DNA of 64,000 nt, from positions 105,018 to 169,017 of the forward strand of contig NZ_JAHFVL010000004.1 of assembly GCF_018599185.1 (NCBI RefSeq). The letters are read 5' to 3'. The position numbers were made by a program, and so were the translations under genes. The stretch comes from Rhodanobacter sp. LX-99. Its GTDB lineage: Bacteria > Pseudomonadota > Gammaproteobacteria > Xanthomonadales > Rhodanobacteraceae. The notes below the pieces were generated by a model. It ran no database searches and had not been told where the DNA came from. It worked only from the letters and a program-made list of their open reading frames with translations. Shown piece after piece: positions 36,576 through 45,269 of this stretch (the stretch's first letter is position 1; each line of letters opens with the position of its first letter).

Positions 36576-36651
36576 GCCGGCATAGCTCAGTTGGTAGAGC
36601 AACTGATTTGTAATCAGTAGGTCGCGGGTTCGATTCCTGCTGCCGGCACCA
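36576..36651 (+). tRNA. tRNA-Thr (anticodon UGU)
   Basis: A complete 76-base cloverleaf with encoded CCA. The acceptor arm GCCGGCA (36576-36582) pairs with TGCCGGC (36641-36647), and the D-arm is AGCTCAGTTGGTAGAGC. The anticodon stem-loop is CTGATTTGTAATCAG with anticodon TGT, and the T-arm is CGGGTTCGATTCCTG. TGT decodes ACA, threonine. It follows the SPOR protein gene by 40 bases. Confidence 0.97.
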
Positions 36652-36795
36652 CGAAACCCATCCGCCTGGGCCGCCTTTCAGGTCGACTCGCACGGCCTTG
36701 GCTGAATGCTCCGCACCGGCCTTAACGCGACCATCGCGGTTCGTCCACTTCGGTTTGTCCACGCTCGGACCTTCGAGCGCGCGCGAGGACACATC

Positions 36796-37047
36796 ATGGG
36801 TACGCTTTACGTGGTGCAGGGTTTTCGCGAGGTGGACGGCGGTTTCGTCGCGGACAAGCCCATCCTTCATGGCATGGAACAGCTGGCGCGCACGCGCGGC
36901 GAGATGCTGGCCGGACAACGTGACGGCGTGCTGGTTTACGCGCAGGCAGCGGATGCCGACCGCGGCGAGTATTCGGAGACGGTCATCCTTGCCAGGTACG
37001 GCCGCGTCCCGCACCCGGAGCAGCAGAGCCTTTGCCAGGCCAGCTGA
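36796..37047 (+). CDS. Small protein of unknown function downstream of tRNA-Thr
   Basis: The 83-residue soluble protein is read from an ATG preceded by GAGGACA. It begins with a compact alternating pattern (TLYVVQGFREVDGGFVADKPILHGMEQLARTRGEMLAGQRDGVLVYAQAADADRGEY) that looks like a small alpha/beta domain. The layout is encoded locally with normal codon bias. No family was recognised. It stands alone between tRNA-Thr and another small gene. Confidence 0.6.
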   Translation: MGTLYVVQGFREVDGGFVADKPILHGMEQLARTRGEMLAGQRDGVLVYAQAADADRGEYSETVILARYGRVPHPEQQSLCQAS

Positions 37048-37244
37048 GCAGTACGACCGGAAAGGGCAGATGGATAAGCCGGGGCGATCCCGGGGCAGCC
37101 ACGCACGTGAGTCGTAGGCGCAGGCCGACATACGTGGAGCGCCGCGCTGGGCAGACTGGGCAAACACCGGAAGCACATGATCATCCGCCATCAGGGGGCA
37201 CGGATGGGTACTCCGGGCGGTTTCTCGGTCTGGGAGATGGGGCG

Positions 37245-37484
37245 ATGCGCATGGTTTTGTCGATCAAGGAAAGCAGTCACGGCCTGTGGTGCATCTGCAG
37301 CGGGGAGGCGGTGCTGTACGACGGGCTGCGCTTCGCGCATGCGATCCGGCTGACCCGCGGGCTGGCCCGCGAGAAGCACGCCAACTCCGGTTGCACGGTC
37401 AGTGTCGAGATGGTCTGTGCGGAATTCACCATCATCCTGGTGCACTACACGAGCCCGGCCGCACCGCAGCGTGCGGCTGCCTGA
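37245..37484 (+). CDS. Small DUF2188-like protein
   Basis: The 79-residue protein starts at an ATG with GGGAGATGGGG upstream. Its pattern resembles DUF2188-type small proteins: a strand with Trp (SHGLWCICSGEAVLY), an Ala/Arg-rich helix (FAHAIRLTRGLAREKHAN), and closing strands (CTVSVEMVCAEFTIILVHY). These are widespread and of unknown function. The similarity is weak and by eye only. It lies alone on the plus strand. Confidence 0.55.
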   Translation: MRMVLSIKESSHGLWCICSGEAVLYDGLRFAHAIRLTRGLAREKHANSGCTVSVEMVCAEFTIILVHYTSPAAPQRAAA

Positions 37485-37715
37485 CCCGCTCACCCGATGC
37501 CGGCCTCGGGCATTGTTGCAATGATCGTCGTGGCGCACCGTATGAACCTGACTCCGCATGTTGTCTCAGTCTTATGCGATACGGGCGACCAGCGGTGAGC
37601 GGCTTCCGGCCGGTTCGCCGCAGTTGACCGATGCCCGGCGGCTGATGTGCACGTAAAGTGAAAGCTTGCTAGGATCAACCCGACGGCTGCGCAGGGGCAG
37701 CTCGGGGTGATCAAC

Positions 37716-37916
37716 ATGCAAACGCTACTCGTGCATTCCGCCTTCTGGCGTGGAGTGTCGATGTTTGCAGGGATGCTGCTTGGAAAGGTCGTTCGGGACG
37801 CTGAGCCCGGAGTTTCGCTGACCCGTGGTACCGGGGATCTGGTGTCCTGGAACCCGGGTGCGCGGTCGCGGCGCGAGGACGAGTTGGCACGAAGTCGCCA
37901 GGCGGGACTCCACTAG
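37716..37916 (+). CDS. Possible small protein, unknown
   Basis: A 66-residue reading frame from an ATG with GGGGTG a few bases upstream; a GTG nine bases earlier is also in frame. The first ~20 residues are hydrophobic (LLVHSAFWRGVSMFAGMLLG) and the rest polar and Arg-rich. No similarity was recognised. The codon pattern is only partly like that of neighbouring genes, so this may be noise in an orphan-rich stretch (36652-38026). Confidence 0.3.
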   Translation: MQTLLVHSAFWRGVSMFAGMLLGKVVRDAEPGVSLTRGTGDLVSWNPGARSRREDELARSRQAGLH

Positions 37917-38026
37917 CCAGCGATGTGCCGGTTCCGGTTGGGCAGTGTGGTTGCAGTGGATGCGGCCGCCGTGGTCGTGTGCATCGATCCGGTGGCATCA
38001 CGTTCGAATCAAGCCGGAGAATGCCC

Positions 38027-38485
38027 ATGCCCAAGTCATCCATGATGCGCATCTGCTGCCTGTGCGCGTTCGCGCTGCTGGCCACGACGGCCTCGGCGCA
38101 GTCGGACTCCGGCAACATGATGAAGGTGAGCGTCACCATGAAAATGCAGGTGCCGGGTGCGGGGGACATGCCTGCGCGCACGACCACGCAGGACGTGTGC
38201 ACCTCCAGGAACCACGACATGCGCGCCATGCTGCAACAGCAGCAGGATTGCACCGTCAGCAACTACCGGCAGGTCGGCGATGTCGTCAGCTACCATCTGG
38301 TCTGCGGCGGCGATCCGCCGAAGATGACCGGCGACGCGCGCTTCGAGTTGCTGCCCAACGGCAGCATCAAGGGCAGCGTTCACGCGAACAGCAGCATGGG
38401 CGGCCAGAGCGTCCTCATGGACATGACCTATGCGGGCGAACGCACCGGCAGCTGCGACTACACCGCCAGCCGGCAGAAGCACTGA
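38027..38485 (+). CDS. DUF3617-like secreted protein
   Basis: The 152-residue protein has a signal peptide (ICCLCAFALLATTASAQ) and a mature domain of DUF3617 type. The domain shows paired beta strands (MMKVSVTMKMQVPG), a conserved Cys pair (VCTSRN...QDCTVSNYRQVGDVVSYHLVC), and GSIKGSVHANSSMGGQSVLMDMTYAGERTGSC. Such proteins are periplasmic and of unknown function, and are common in Xanthomonadales. The ATG at 38027 has GGAGA at proper spacing; an ATG six bases earlier abuts the same motif. Confidence 0.75.
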   Translation: MPKSSMMRICCLCAFALLATTASAQSDSGNMMKVSVTMKMQVPGAGDMPARTTTQDVCTSRNHDMRAMLQQQQDCTVSNYRQVGDVVSYHLVCGGDPPKMTGDARFELLPNGSIKGSVHANSSMGGQSVLMDMTYAGERTGSCDYTASRQKH

Positions 38486-38703
38486 GCGGGAACCGCCGGC
38501 GCCGATCTTCGATGATCGGCGTTTGCCGAAGCTGCCGGCCGCCGCCCCGGCGTCGGCTGGACCGTTGCGGTAAACTTCAGGTCATTCGCGACGCGCTCCG
38601 AAGGTGGCAAGGCGCCACCCTTCACCAGTCGCCGTACCGACATTGACGGTGAGCGATGGCCCAGGCCTGACGCTGCCGCGACGCATGGCAGGTAACACGG
38701 ATC

Positions 38704-39618
38704 ATGGGCAAACAGACCATTTCATTGATCGGCGTGCCGACCGACATCGGCGCCGGCCACCGCGGTGCCGCGATGGGGCCGGAGGCGCTGCGGGTGGCCA
38801 ACCTGGCAGAGAAACTGGAGCGTCGCGGACTGAAGGTGATCGATCGCGGCAATCTGCAGGGCCCCCTCAATCCGTGGTTGCCGCCCGAGCATGGCTATCG
38901 CCATCTGGATGAGGTGGTGGCCTGGAATACGGCCGTCTATACGGCTGTTCACCAGGAACTTCAGGCCGGGCGCCTGCCGATCATGCTCGGCGGCGACCAC
39001 TGCCTGGCGATCGGCTCGATTTCGGCGGTGGCCCGGCATTGCCACGACGAAGGCAAGCAGCTGCGCGTGCTGTGGCTGGATGCGCATACCGATTTCAACA
39101 CGGCGCAGGCCACGCCCACCGGGAACATCCACGGCATGCCGGTGGCCTGCCTGTGCGGCGTCGGTCCGGCCGGGCTCACCGATCTGGGCGGCAGCACGCC
39201 GGCGACCACGCCGGACGTGTTCCGCTACATCGGCATCCGCTCGGTCGACGAGGACGAGAAGCGGCTGGTGCGCGGGGCCAACATGCAGGTGCACGACATG
39301 CGCCATATCGACGAGGTCGGCATGAAACGCGTGATGGAGGAGGCGCTGGCCGGGATCGACGGGAACACCCACCTGCACGTGAGCTTCGACGTCGACTTCC
39401 TCGACCCCAGCATCGCGCCGGGCGTGGGCACCACCGTGCGCGGCGGGCCGAATTACCGCGAGGCGCAGCTGTGCATGGAGATGCTCGCCGACACCGGGCT
39501 CGTGGCGTCGCTGGACATCGTCGAACTGAATCCGGCGTTCGACAAGCGCAACCAGACCGCGAAGCTGGCGGTGGATCTGGTCGAGTCGCTGTTCGGCAAG
39601 TCCACGCTGATCCGCTGA
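38704..39618 (+). CDS. rocF: Arginase
   Basis: The 304-residue manganese enzyme hydrolyses arginine to ornithine and urea. Metal-binding motifs are GGDHCLA (His99), DAHTDFN (Asp126, His128, Asp130) and SFDVDFLDP (Asp229, Asp231). The substrate-binding TPTGNIHGMPVA loop and the C-terminal SLDIVELNPAFD segment separate arginase from agmatinase. No urease or ornithine catabolic genes lie next to it. It is preceded by a 218-base gap and transcribed alone. Confidence 0.94.
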   Translation: MGKQTISLIGVPTDIGAGHRGAAMGPEALRVANLAEKLERRGLKVIDRGNLQGPLNPWLPPEHGYRHLDEVVAWNTAVYTAVHQELQAGRLPIMLGGDHCLAIGSISAVARHCHDEGKQLRVLWLDAHTDFNTAQATPTGNIHGMPVACLCGVGPAGLTDLGGSTPATTPDVFRYIGIRSVDEDEKRLVRGANMQVHDMRHIDEVGMKRVMEEALAGIDGNTHLHVSFDVDFLDPSIAPGVGTTVRGGPNYREAQLCMEMLADTGLVASLDIVELNPAFDKRNQTAKLAVDLVESLFGKSTLIR

Positions 39619-39668
39619 GGCGGGTCGACGGGGTTTCGGCGCGACCCGACGGGATCGCGCCGAAACGC

Positions 39669-39998
39669 TCATTCCTCGCCGAGCTTGGCGTCCGGCGCGT
39701 TCGCCATCACCGAGGCGATGCCGGCGTCGCGCGAGCGCTCGCTGTCGTACATCTCGCTGCTGCCGATGATCTGGTGGTTGGCGGCCTTCAGGTTGAAGTG
39801 GAACTTGCCGCTGGCCGAGGTCTTTTTCTCGTAGCGCGCCGCATCCGGCGCGTTCTTGCGCACCGACTCGATGCCGTTGTGCGCGCTGGCCTTGTCACTG
39901 TACCCCTCGCTCTTGAGGATGGTCTCGCCGTTGCCGGCCTTGAGGTTGAAGTAGGTCTCGCCGTTCTTGCCGGCAAACACGGTGAACTTGCCGCTCAT
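39669..39998 (-). CDS. yegP: YegP family protein (two DUF1508 repeats)
   Basis: The 109-residue protein consists of two tandem DUF1508 units of about 50 residues. The first runs from GKFTVFAGKNGETYFNLKAG to GIESVRKNAPD; the second from GKFHFNLKAANHQIIGSSEMY to GIASVMANAPD. AAGGAGAT lies just upstream of the ATG. YegP proteins are small beta-alpha domain pairs of unknown function, often linked to stress. The neighbouring trpS product ends in a similar domain (see there). Confidence 0.92.
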   Translation of the reverse strand: MSGKFTVFAGKNGETYFNLKAGNGETILKSEGYSDKASAHNGIESVRKNAPDAARYEKKTSASGKFHFNLKAANHQIIGSSEMYDSERSRDAGIASVMANAPDAKLGEE

Positions 39999-40157
39999 CA
40001 GCTGGATCTCCTTGCCATGGTCAGGGTCGGCAGAATCTGGACTTGGCCACGTGATTTTTTTGGCAAGGGACGTCGCCGACCGTGGTGGACGATGGACCGG
40101 TCGGTCGAGCCGTTTTGCCGGATGTCGTAGACTGGCGTTTTCCTTGCGCGACGCAGC

Positions 40158-41522
40158 ATGAATACCCGAGTCCTCACCGGCATCACCACCACCGGTACCC
40201 CGCACCTGGGCAATTACGTGGGCGCGATCCGCCCGGCCGTCGAGGCCAGCCGGCGCAGCGACGTGGATGCGTTCTATTTCATGGCCGACTACCACGCTCT
40301 GATCAAGAGCGACGACGCGGCGCGGATCGAGCGTTCGCGGCTGGAGATCGCCGCCACCTGGCTGGCCGCCGGACTCGATCCGCAGCGGGTCACGTTCTAC
40401 CGCCAGTCGGACATCCCGGAAATCCCCGAGCTGACCTGGTTCCTCACCTGCATCGCCTCGAAGGGCATGCTCAACCGCGCGCATGCGTACAAGGCCGCGG
40501 TGGACAAGAACACCGCGGCGGGCGAGGACGCCGACGCCGGCATCACCGCCGGCCTGTACATGTACCCGGTGCTGATGGCGGCCGACATCCTGGCGTTCGA
40601 CGCGAACCAGGTGCCGGTGGGCCGCGACCAGATCCAGCACATCGAGATGGCGCGCGACCTCGGCCAGCGCTTCAACCACCTGCACGGACACGAGTTCTTC
40701 GTGCTGCCGGAGGCGCTGATCGAGGAGCAGGTGGCCACGCTGCCGGGCCTCGACGGCCGCAAGATGTCGAAGAGCTACGACAACACGATCCCGCTGTTCG
40801 CCGGCGGCAAGAAGCAATTGCGCGAGACGATCATGCGCATCGTCACCGACTCGCGAGCGCCCGGCGAGCCGAAAGACCCGGACGACTGTGCGCTGTTCAC
40901 CATCTTCCGCGCGTTCGCCAACGAGGCCGAGGCCGCGGCGTTCCGGCAGGCCTTGCTGGACGGCATCGGCTGGGGCGAGGCGAAGCAGGTGCTGTACGAG
41001 CGGATCGAGGCGGACGTGGCGCCGATGCGCGAGCGCTACGAGGTCTTGATGGCCGACCCGGCCGCGATCGAGGCGATCCTGCAGCAGGGTGCGCAGAAGG
41101 CGCGCGCGATCGCCGCGCCGAAGGTCGCCGCCCTGCGCGAAGTGCTCGGGCTGCGTGCGATGACCACCGCGCCGGCACGTGCCGGTCTGCCGAAGGCCGC
41201 GCCGAAGCAGGGCAAAATGCCGCGCTTCGCCAGTTTCCGCGATGCCGATGGTAACTTCCGCTTTCGCCTGTTTTCCGCGGAGGGCGAGGAGTTGCTGCTG
41301 TCGAAATCGTTCGCCGATCCGAAGGCGGCCGGTGCGCTGCAGAAGCAGCTCAAGGCATTGGGCGCCGCAGCGGTCGTGCTGCGGATCCGGCCGCTGGGCG
41401 TGAGCCTGGAACTGGACGGCGAGGCGGTCGCCGGTACGCCTGACTATCGCGACGAGCAGGCTCGCGACGACGCGCTGGCGCGGCTGCATGAAGCGCTGGA
41501 TCAACTTGCCGCGCAGGAATGA
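40158..41522 (+). CDS. trpS: Tryptophan--tRNA ligase with YegP-like C-terminal extension
   Basis: The 454-residue class I synthetase charges tRNA-Trp. The HIGH-type motif is PHLGN (residues 15-19) and KMSKS is at 202-206; catalytic-domain landmarks ITAGLYMYPVLMAADILAF and VGRDQIQHIEMARDL are intact. A usual bacterial TrpS is about 330-340 residues, so this one has some 100 extra. From about residue 353 (PRFASFRDADGNFRFRLFSAEGEELL) the extension resembles one DUF1508/YegP repeat, and yegP itself is encoded divergently 159 bases away. The tail after residue ~400 adds a short beta-rich segment. Long TrpS forms are usual in xanthomonads, as far as I recall. Confidence 0.95.
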   Translation: MNTRVLTGITTTGTPHLGNYVGAIRPAVEASRRSDVDAFYFMADYHALIKSDDAARIERSRLEIAATWLAAGLDPQRVTFYRQSDIPEIPELTWFLTCIASKGMLNRAHAYKAAVDKNTAAGEDADAGITAGLYMYPVLMAADILAFDANQVPVGRDQIQHIEMARDLGQRFNHLHGHEFFVLPEALIEEQVATLPGLDGRKMSKSYDNTIPLFAGGKKQLRETIMRIVTDSRAPGEPKDPDDCALFTIFRAFANEAEAAAFRQALLDGIGWGEAKQVLYERIEADVAPMRERYEVLMADPAAIEAILQQGAQKARAIAAPKVAALREVLGLRAMTTAPARAGLPKAAPKQGKMPRFASFRDADGNFRFRLFSAEGEELLLSKSFADPKAAGALQKQLKALGAAAVVLRIRPLGVSLELDGEAVAGTPDYRDEQARDDALARLHEALDQLAAQE

Positions 41523-41555
41523 TGCGCGGCGCCAAATTTTCCGGGTGATCGACCG

Positions 41556-41885
41556 ATGCGTTACCTCGCCATCCTGCTGCTTGCGCCGTTGCTGCTGATC
41601 CTGTGCTGGGGTTACTGGGCGTACCCGAAGAGCCTGCCGCGCACGTCCGGCCGGCGCATTTTCGATTTCGCCGCCCTGCTGCTGGCGCTGATCGCCGCAG
41701 CGCAGTGCGCGGTGCTCGGCTTCGACATGGTCGAACTGCCCACGGTCGACGGCTTCGGTCGCGCCAGCGGAGCGATCTGGCAGCAGGTGCTGCCGGCGTT
41801 GTACGGCTACGGCGCGTTCGCCGCGGTGCTGGTGCTGGCGATGCTGCTGCGCCATGCGCTCTGGGGCCGCCGCCGGCGATCCTGA
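41556..41885 (+). CDS. Small inner-membrane protein of unknown function
   Basis: The 109-residue protein has three predicted transmembrane helices, about residues 3-22, 38-57 and 83-103, and an Arg-rich C-terminal tail (RRRRS) that would stay in the cytoplasm. No family was recognised. It begins 33 bases after the trpS stop on the same strand and may be cotranscribed. The typical membrane-protein composition and local codon use support it as real. Confidence 0.72.
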   Translation: MRYLAILLLAPLLLILCWGYWAYPKSLPRTSGRRIFDFAALLLALIAAAQCAVLGFDMVELPTVDGFGRASGAIWQQVLPALYGYGAFAAVLVLAMLLRHALWGRRRRS

Positions 41886-42063
41886 TCGGGCGCGAACACG
41901 CCATGCCCGCACGGGACGGGCAGCTACCTGCCACAAGTCATGGTGTGACTTATGGCGGTCGAGGCAGCTAAACGCAAACGGCAAGCTGCGCATCTATCCG
42001 ATATGGCGAATCCATCGCCCCCATGGCGCAATCCTGTGCCGCATCCCCGTGGAAGTTTTTGAC

Positions 42064-44292
42064 ATGCGCATGGCATGCCTGTTGTTCGTTACCCTGGCTG
42101 CGCTGTCGGCGCCCGCGCTGGCCGTCGACATCGACGGCCACATCGGTGCGGACGAGTGGAAGGGCGCGCAGCATGTCGCCGATTTCCGGCAGACCCAGCC
42201 GCTCACCGGCAAGCCGGGCTCGCTGCATACCGAAGCCTGGATCCTGGCCACGCCGAAGGGCCTGGCCGTGGCGTTCCGTTGCGACCAGCCGGCCGACGTG
42301 CCGCGCACGCGGCAGCGCGTGCAGCGCGACTTCGAGGACCAGGTCGACCGGGTCAACCTGATGGTCGACTTCAACGGCGACGGGCGCACCGGCTACGACT
42401 TCGTGGTCAGCTCGACCGGCGGCATAAACGACGCCGTGGTCACCAACGAGAACCAGTTCAACAAGGACTGGGACGGCAACTGGCTGCATGCGGTGAGCGA
42501 GGATGCCGAAGGCTGGACGGTCGAGATACTGATCCCGTGGTACATCGCGCCGATGCACACCGCTCTGGACGGCAAGCGCACGATCGGGGTCTATCTCGAC
42601 CGCGTGACCGGTTCGACCGGCGAGCGCGATTCGTGGCCGGTGGCCAGCTTCACGCTGCCGCGCTTCCTGTCCGCATTCAGCCGGGTCGAGGTGCCGCAGT
42701 ACAGCCAGTCGCTGCTGGCGATCACGCCGTACGTGTCCGGCCTGTACGACAACGTGCGCGGCCGCAGCCACTTCCAGGAAGGCGCCGACCTCTTGTGGAA
42801 GCCGAACGGCCAGTTCCAGCTCACCGCGGCGCTGAATCCGGACTTCGGCCAGGTCGAGAGCGACGACCTGGTGGTGAACTTCAGCGCCACCGAGACCTAC
42901 GTTCGCGACAAGCGGCCGTTCTTCACCGAGAACCAGGGCATCTTCGATTTCAGCCTGCTCGACGACTACAGCCAGCTGGTCTATACGCGTCGTGTCGGCG
43001 GCTCGTCCGACGACGGCCGCGGCGCGGCCGACATCAATGCGGCGGTGAAGCTCAACGGCAGCTTCGGCACCACCAGCTACGGCGTGCTGGCCGCCGACGA
43101 GGACGGCGAGGCTGGGCGCTTTTTCGGCGCCGCGCGGGTGACCCACGATTTCGGCGACCAGAGCCTGGGCATGCTGCTGACCCGGGTCGACCGCCCGTGG
43201 CTGGATCGCGAGGCCACCGTGCTCGGCGTCGATCATCACTGGCGGCCGACGCCGCAGCTGACCATCGCCACCAACGTGGTCGGCAGCGACATCCTGCAGT
43301 CGGGCACGCACACGCGCGACACCGGCGGCACCTTCATCGCCGATCTCGAGATGGGCGATGGCTGGCGCCAGCAGTGGCTGGGCATGCATTTCGGCGACCA
43401 GCTGCAGGTCAACGACTTCGGCTACCTGGAGCGCAACAACTTCAACTACGGCCACTGGGAAGTGCGCAAGCGCAACACCGCGCTGCCGGCCGATTCCGCC
43501 TACAGCTCGCACGAATGGCGCTTCCGCATCGACGGGCTGGACAACGACCATGGCCTGCGCCTGCGCCGCCAGCTGCGCATCAGCCGCAACAGCGACCTGC
43601 GCGACGGTGCCAACGAAATCGTGCAGCTCAACGTCAACAGCGCGGGCTGGGACGACCTGCTCACCCGCGGCAACGGCGCGTTGTTCCTCCCGCCGTCGGT
43701 GGACCTGGCCTACGAACGCATCAGCCCGCGCCATGGCGACTGGGCATTCAAGCTGGACGCGGAAGTCCTCAGCGGCGGACTGGGCGGCAATCGGCAGCTC
43801 GGCTACAACGTCAAGTTCATCCCGACCTATTTCGTCAACGACGCGTTCAGCGTCTACGCCGGTCCGTACTACGAACACACGCCGGACTGGCTGGTGTGGC
43901 AGCACGACAACCTGATCGGCCGCTACGACGAGCACACGCTTCAGCTGGATGCCGGTTTCGACTGGAGCATCGGCAACCGCCAAGAGCTGCGCGTGAAGCT
44001 GCAGGCGATCGGCCTGGATGCGCGCCTGCGTGGCGCCTACCGCGTGGGCGGCAACGGTCGCGCGGTGGCCAGCAACGAGCCGGTCGACGACTTCAGCGTG
44101 CGCAATCTCGGCCTGCAGATCCGCTACCGCTACGAGCTGGCGCCGCTGTCGTACCTGTACGTGGTCTACGGCCGCGGCGGCTACGCGATGGACGATCAGG
44201 CGCGCGATACCGGCGACGTGTTCGGCCGCAGCCTGGCGCTGCGCGACGATGAGCAGCTGCTGGTGAAGCTGAGCTACCGCTTCGACATCTAG
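42064..44292 (+). CDS. DUF5916 outer-membrane protein with CBM9-like N-terminal domain
   Basis: The 742-residue precursor has a signal peptide (CLLFVTLAALSAPALA) and a CBM9-like beta sandwich in the first ~200 residues (DIDGHIGADEWKGAQHV, EAWILATPKGLAVAFRC, DRVNLMVDFNGDGRTGYDFVVSSTGGINDA). After it comes the DUF5916 region (TAALNPDFGQVESDDLVVNFSATETYVRDKRPFFTENQGIF) and a long C-terminal array of amphipathic strands ending in LVKLSYRFDI, a final-strand motif for outer-membrane insertion. It is likely a surface or outer-membrane barrel; substrate unknown. The ATG at 42064 was chosen for its signal peptide. It is transcribed alone. Confidence 0.85.
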   Translation: MRMACLLFVTLAALSAPALAVDIDGHIGADEWKGAQHVADFRQTQPLTGKPGSLHTEAWILATPKGLAVAFRCDQPADVPRTRQRVQRDFEDQVDRVNLMVDFNGDGRTGYDFVVSSTGGINDAVVTNENQFNKDWDGNWLHAVSEDAEGWTVEILIPWYIAPMHTALDGKRTIGVYLDRVTGSTGERDSWPVASFTLPRFLSAFSRVEVPQYSQSLLAITPYVSGLYDNVRGRSHFQEGADLLWKPNGQFQLTAALNPDFGQVESDDLVVNFSATETYVRDKRPFFTENQGIFDFSLLDDYSQLVYTRRVGGSSDDGRGAADINAAVKLNGSFGTTSYGVLAADEDGEAGRFFGAARVTHDFGDQSLGMLLTRVDRPWLDREATVLGVDHHWRPTPQLTIATNVVGSDILQSGTHTRDTGGTFIADLEMGDGWRQQWLGMHFGDQLQVNDFGYLERNNFNYGHWEVRKRNTALPADSAYSSHEWRFRIDGLDNDHGLRLRRQLRISRNSDLRDGANEIVQLNVNSAGWDDLLTRGNGALFLPPSVDLAYERISPRHGDWAFKLDAEVLSGGLGGNRQLGYNVKFIPTYFVNDAFSVYAGPYYEHTPDWLVWQHDNLIGRYDEHTLQLDAGFDWSIGNRQELRVKLQAIGLDARLRGAYRVGGNGRAVASNEPVDDFSVRNLGLQIRYRYELAPLSYLYVVYGRGGYAMDDQARDTGDVFGRSLALRDDEQLLVKLSYRFDI

Positions 44293-44307
44293 TCCGGCGC
44301 CTGGCTT

Positions 44308-44691
44308 TCAGTCCCAGGTGTTGAGGTGCGGTCCGAATGCCTTGCGCTGCCGCTGCACCACGCAGAGACGATGCCCGCTGGGCGCCTCCAGCACCCACCA
44401 GCGTTCGCGCACGAACGCGATGCGGCGCGCCCCCAGCTGCTCCAGCCGCGCCACCTCGGCGTCGAGGTCGTCGGTCTCGATGTCCAGGTGCACGCGGCTG
44501 GCATGGTCCACCTTCTGCAGCAGGATGATCGGTTCGTCCGCGGCGGTCTGCAGCTCCGCGTACTTGCCGTCGCCGTCCTGGTCGACGCTGGCGATCGGCT
44601 TGCCCAGCGCCTGGCTCCAGAAATCGGCGACGGGCGCGAGTTCGTCGACGTGGCAGTCGATGACGATGGCGCAGAGTCGGCTGTGGTGCAT
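44308..44691 (-). CDS. VOC family (glyoxalase-like) protein
   Basis: The 127-residue protein is one vicinal oxygen chelate module pair: LCAIVIDCHVDELAPVADFWSQALG, YAELQTAADEPIILLQKV, RVHLDIETDDLDAEVARLEQLGARRIA and WWVLEAPSGHRLCVVQ. Actinobacterial and proteobacterial homologues are usually called glyoxalase-like or bleomycin-resistance-like proteins, without known substrate. GGAGG precedes the chosen ATG; a longer frame upstream lacks similarity. It faces the DUF5916 gene and lies divergent to the YgjP-like gene. Confidence 0.85.
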   Translation of the reverse strand: MHHSRLCAIVIDCHVDELAPVADFWSQALGKPIASVDQDGDGKYAELQTAADEPIILLQKVDHASRVHLDIETDDLDAEVARLEQLGARRIAFVRERWWVLEAPSGHRLCVVQRQRKAFGPHLNTWD

Positions 44692-44750
44692 GGGGTGCCT
44701 CCATCGGGTTGTCGAAACGCGCGAAGCGGCGCAGTGCGAGAATACCCCGC

Positions 44751-45269
44751 ATGATTCCACTCAAATACCTCCAGGCCTATCCCGCCACCTTGCAGGACAA
44801 GGTACGCGAGCTGATCGCGCAGGAGCGCCTGGGCGAGCACCTGACGAAGCGTTATCCGGGTCGCCATGAGGTGCAGAGCGACAAGGCGCTGTACGCCTAT
44901 GTGGCGTCGCTGAAACAGCAGCACCTGAAGAACGCGCCGGCCATCGACAAGGTGCTGTACGACAGCAAGCTCGACGTGTTGCGCAACGCGCTGGGCCTGC
45001 ACACTGCGATCTCGCGCGTGCAGGGCGGCAAGCTCAAGGCGAAGAAGGAAATCCGCGTGGCCAGCCTGTTCAAGGCCGCCGCGCCGGAGTTCCTGCAGAT
45101 GATCGTGGTGCACGAACTGGCGCACCTGAGGGAAATCGATCACAACAAGGCGTTCTATCAACTGTGCCAGTACATGCTGCCGGACTACCATCAGCGGGAG
45201 TTCGATCTGCGCGTGTACCTGACCTGGCGCGAATTGCCCTCGACGATCAACGTGAACCACCGGGAATGA
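44751..45269 (+). CDS. YgjP-like metallopeptidase domain protein
   Basis: The 172-residue protein matches the YgjP/WLM family (DUF45). It has zinc motif HELAHLREIDHNKAFYQL (His121, Glu122, His125, with His131 also conserved) and the closing YMLPDYHQREFDLRVYL. Length is as in E. coli YgjP (167), which has been reported to act on UTP; the cellular role remains unclear. The stop overlaps the DUF6348 gene by four bases, so the two are coupled. Confidence 0.88.
   Translation: MIPLKYLQAYPATLQDKVRELIAQERLGEHLTKRYPGRHEVQSDKALYAYVASLKQQHLKNAPAIDKVLYDSKLDVLRNALGLHTAISRVQGGKLKAKKEIRVASLFKAAAPEFLQMIVVHELAHLREIDHNKAFYQLCQYMLPDYHQREFDLRVYLTWRELPSTINVNHRE

Noticed and set aside
36576..36651. tRNA-Thr as an active attachment site
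   Set aside because: No second copy of the tRNA 3' end and no integrase gene were found in the window.
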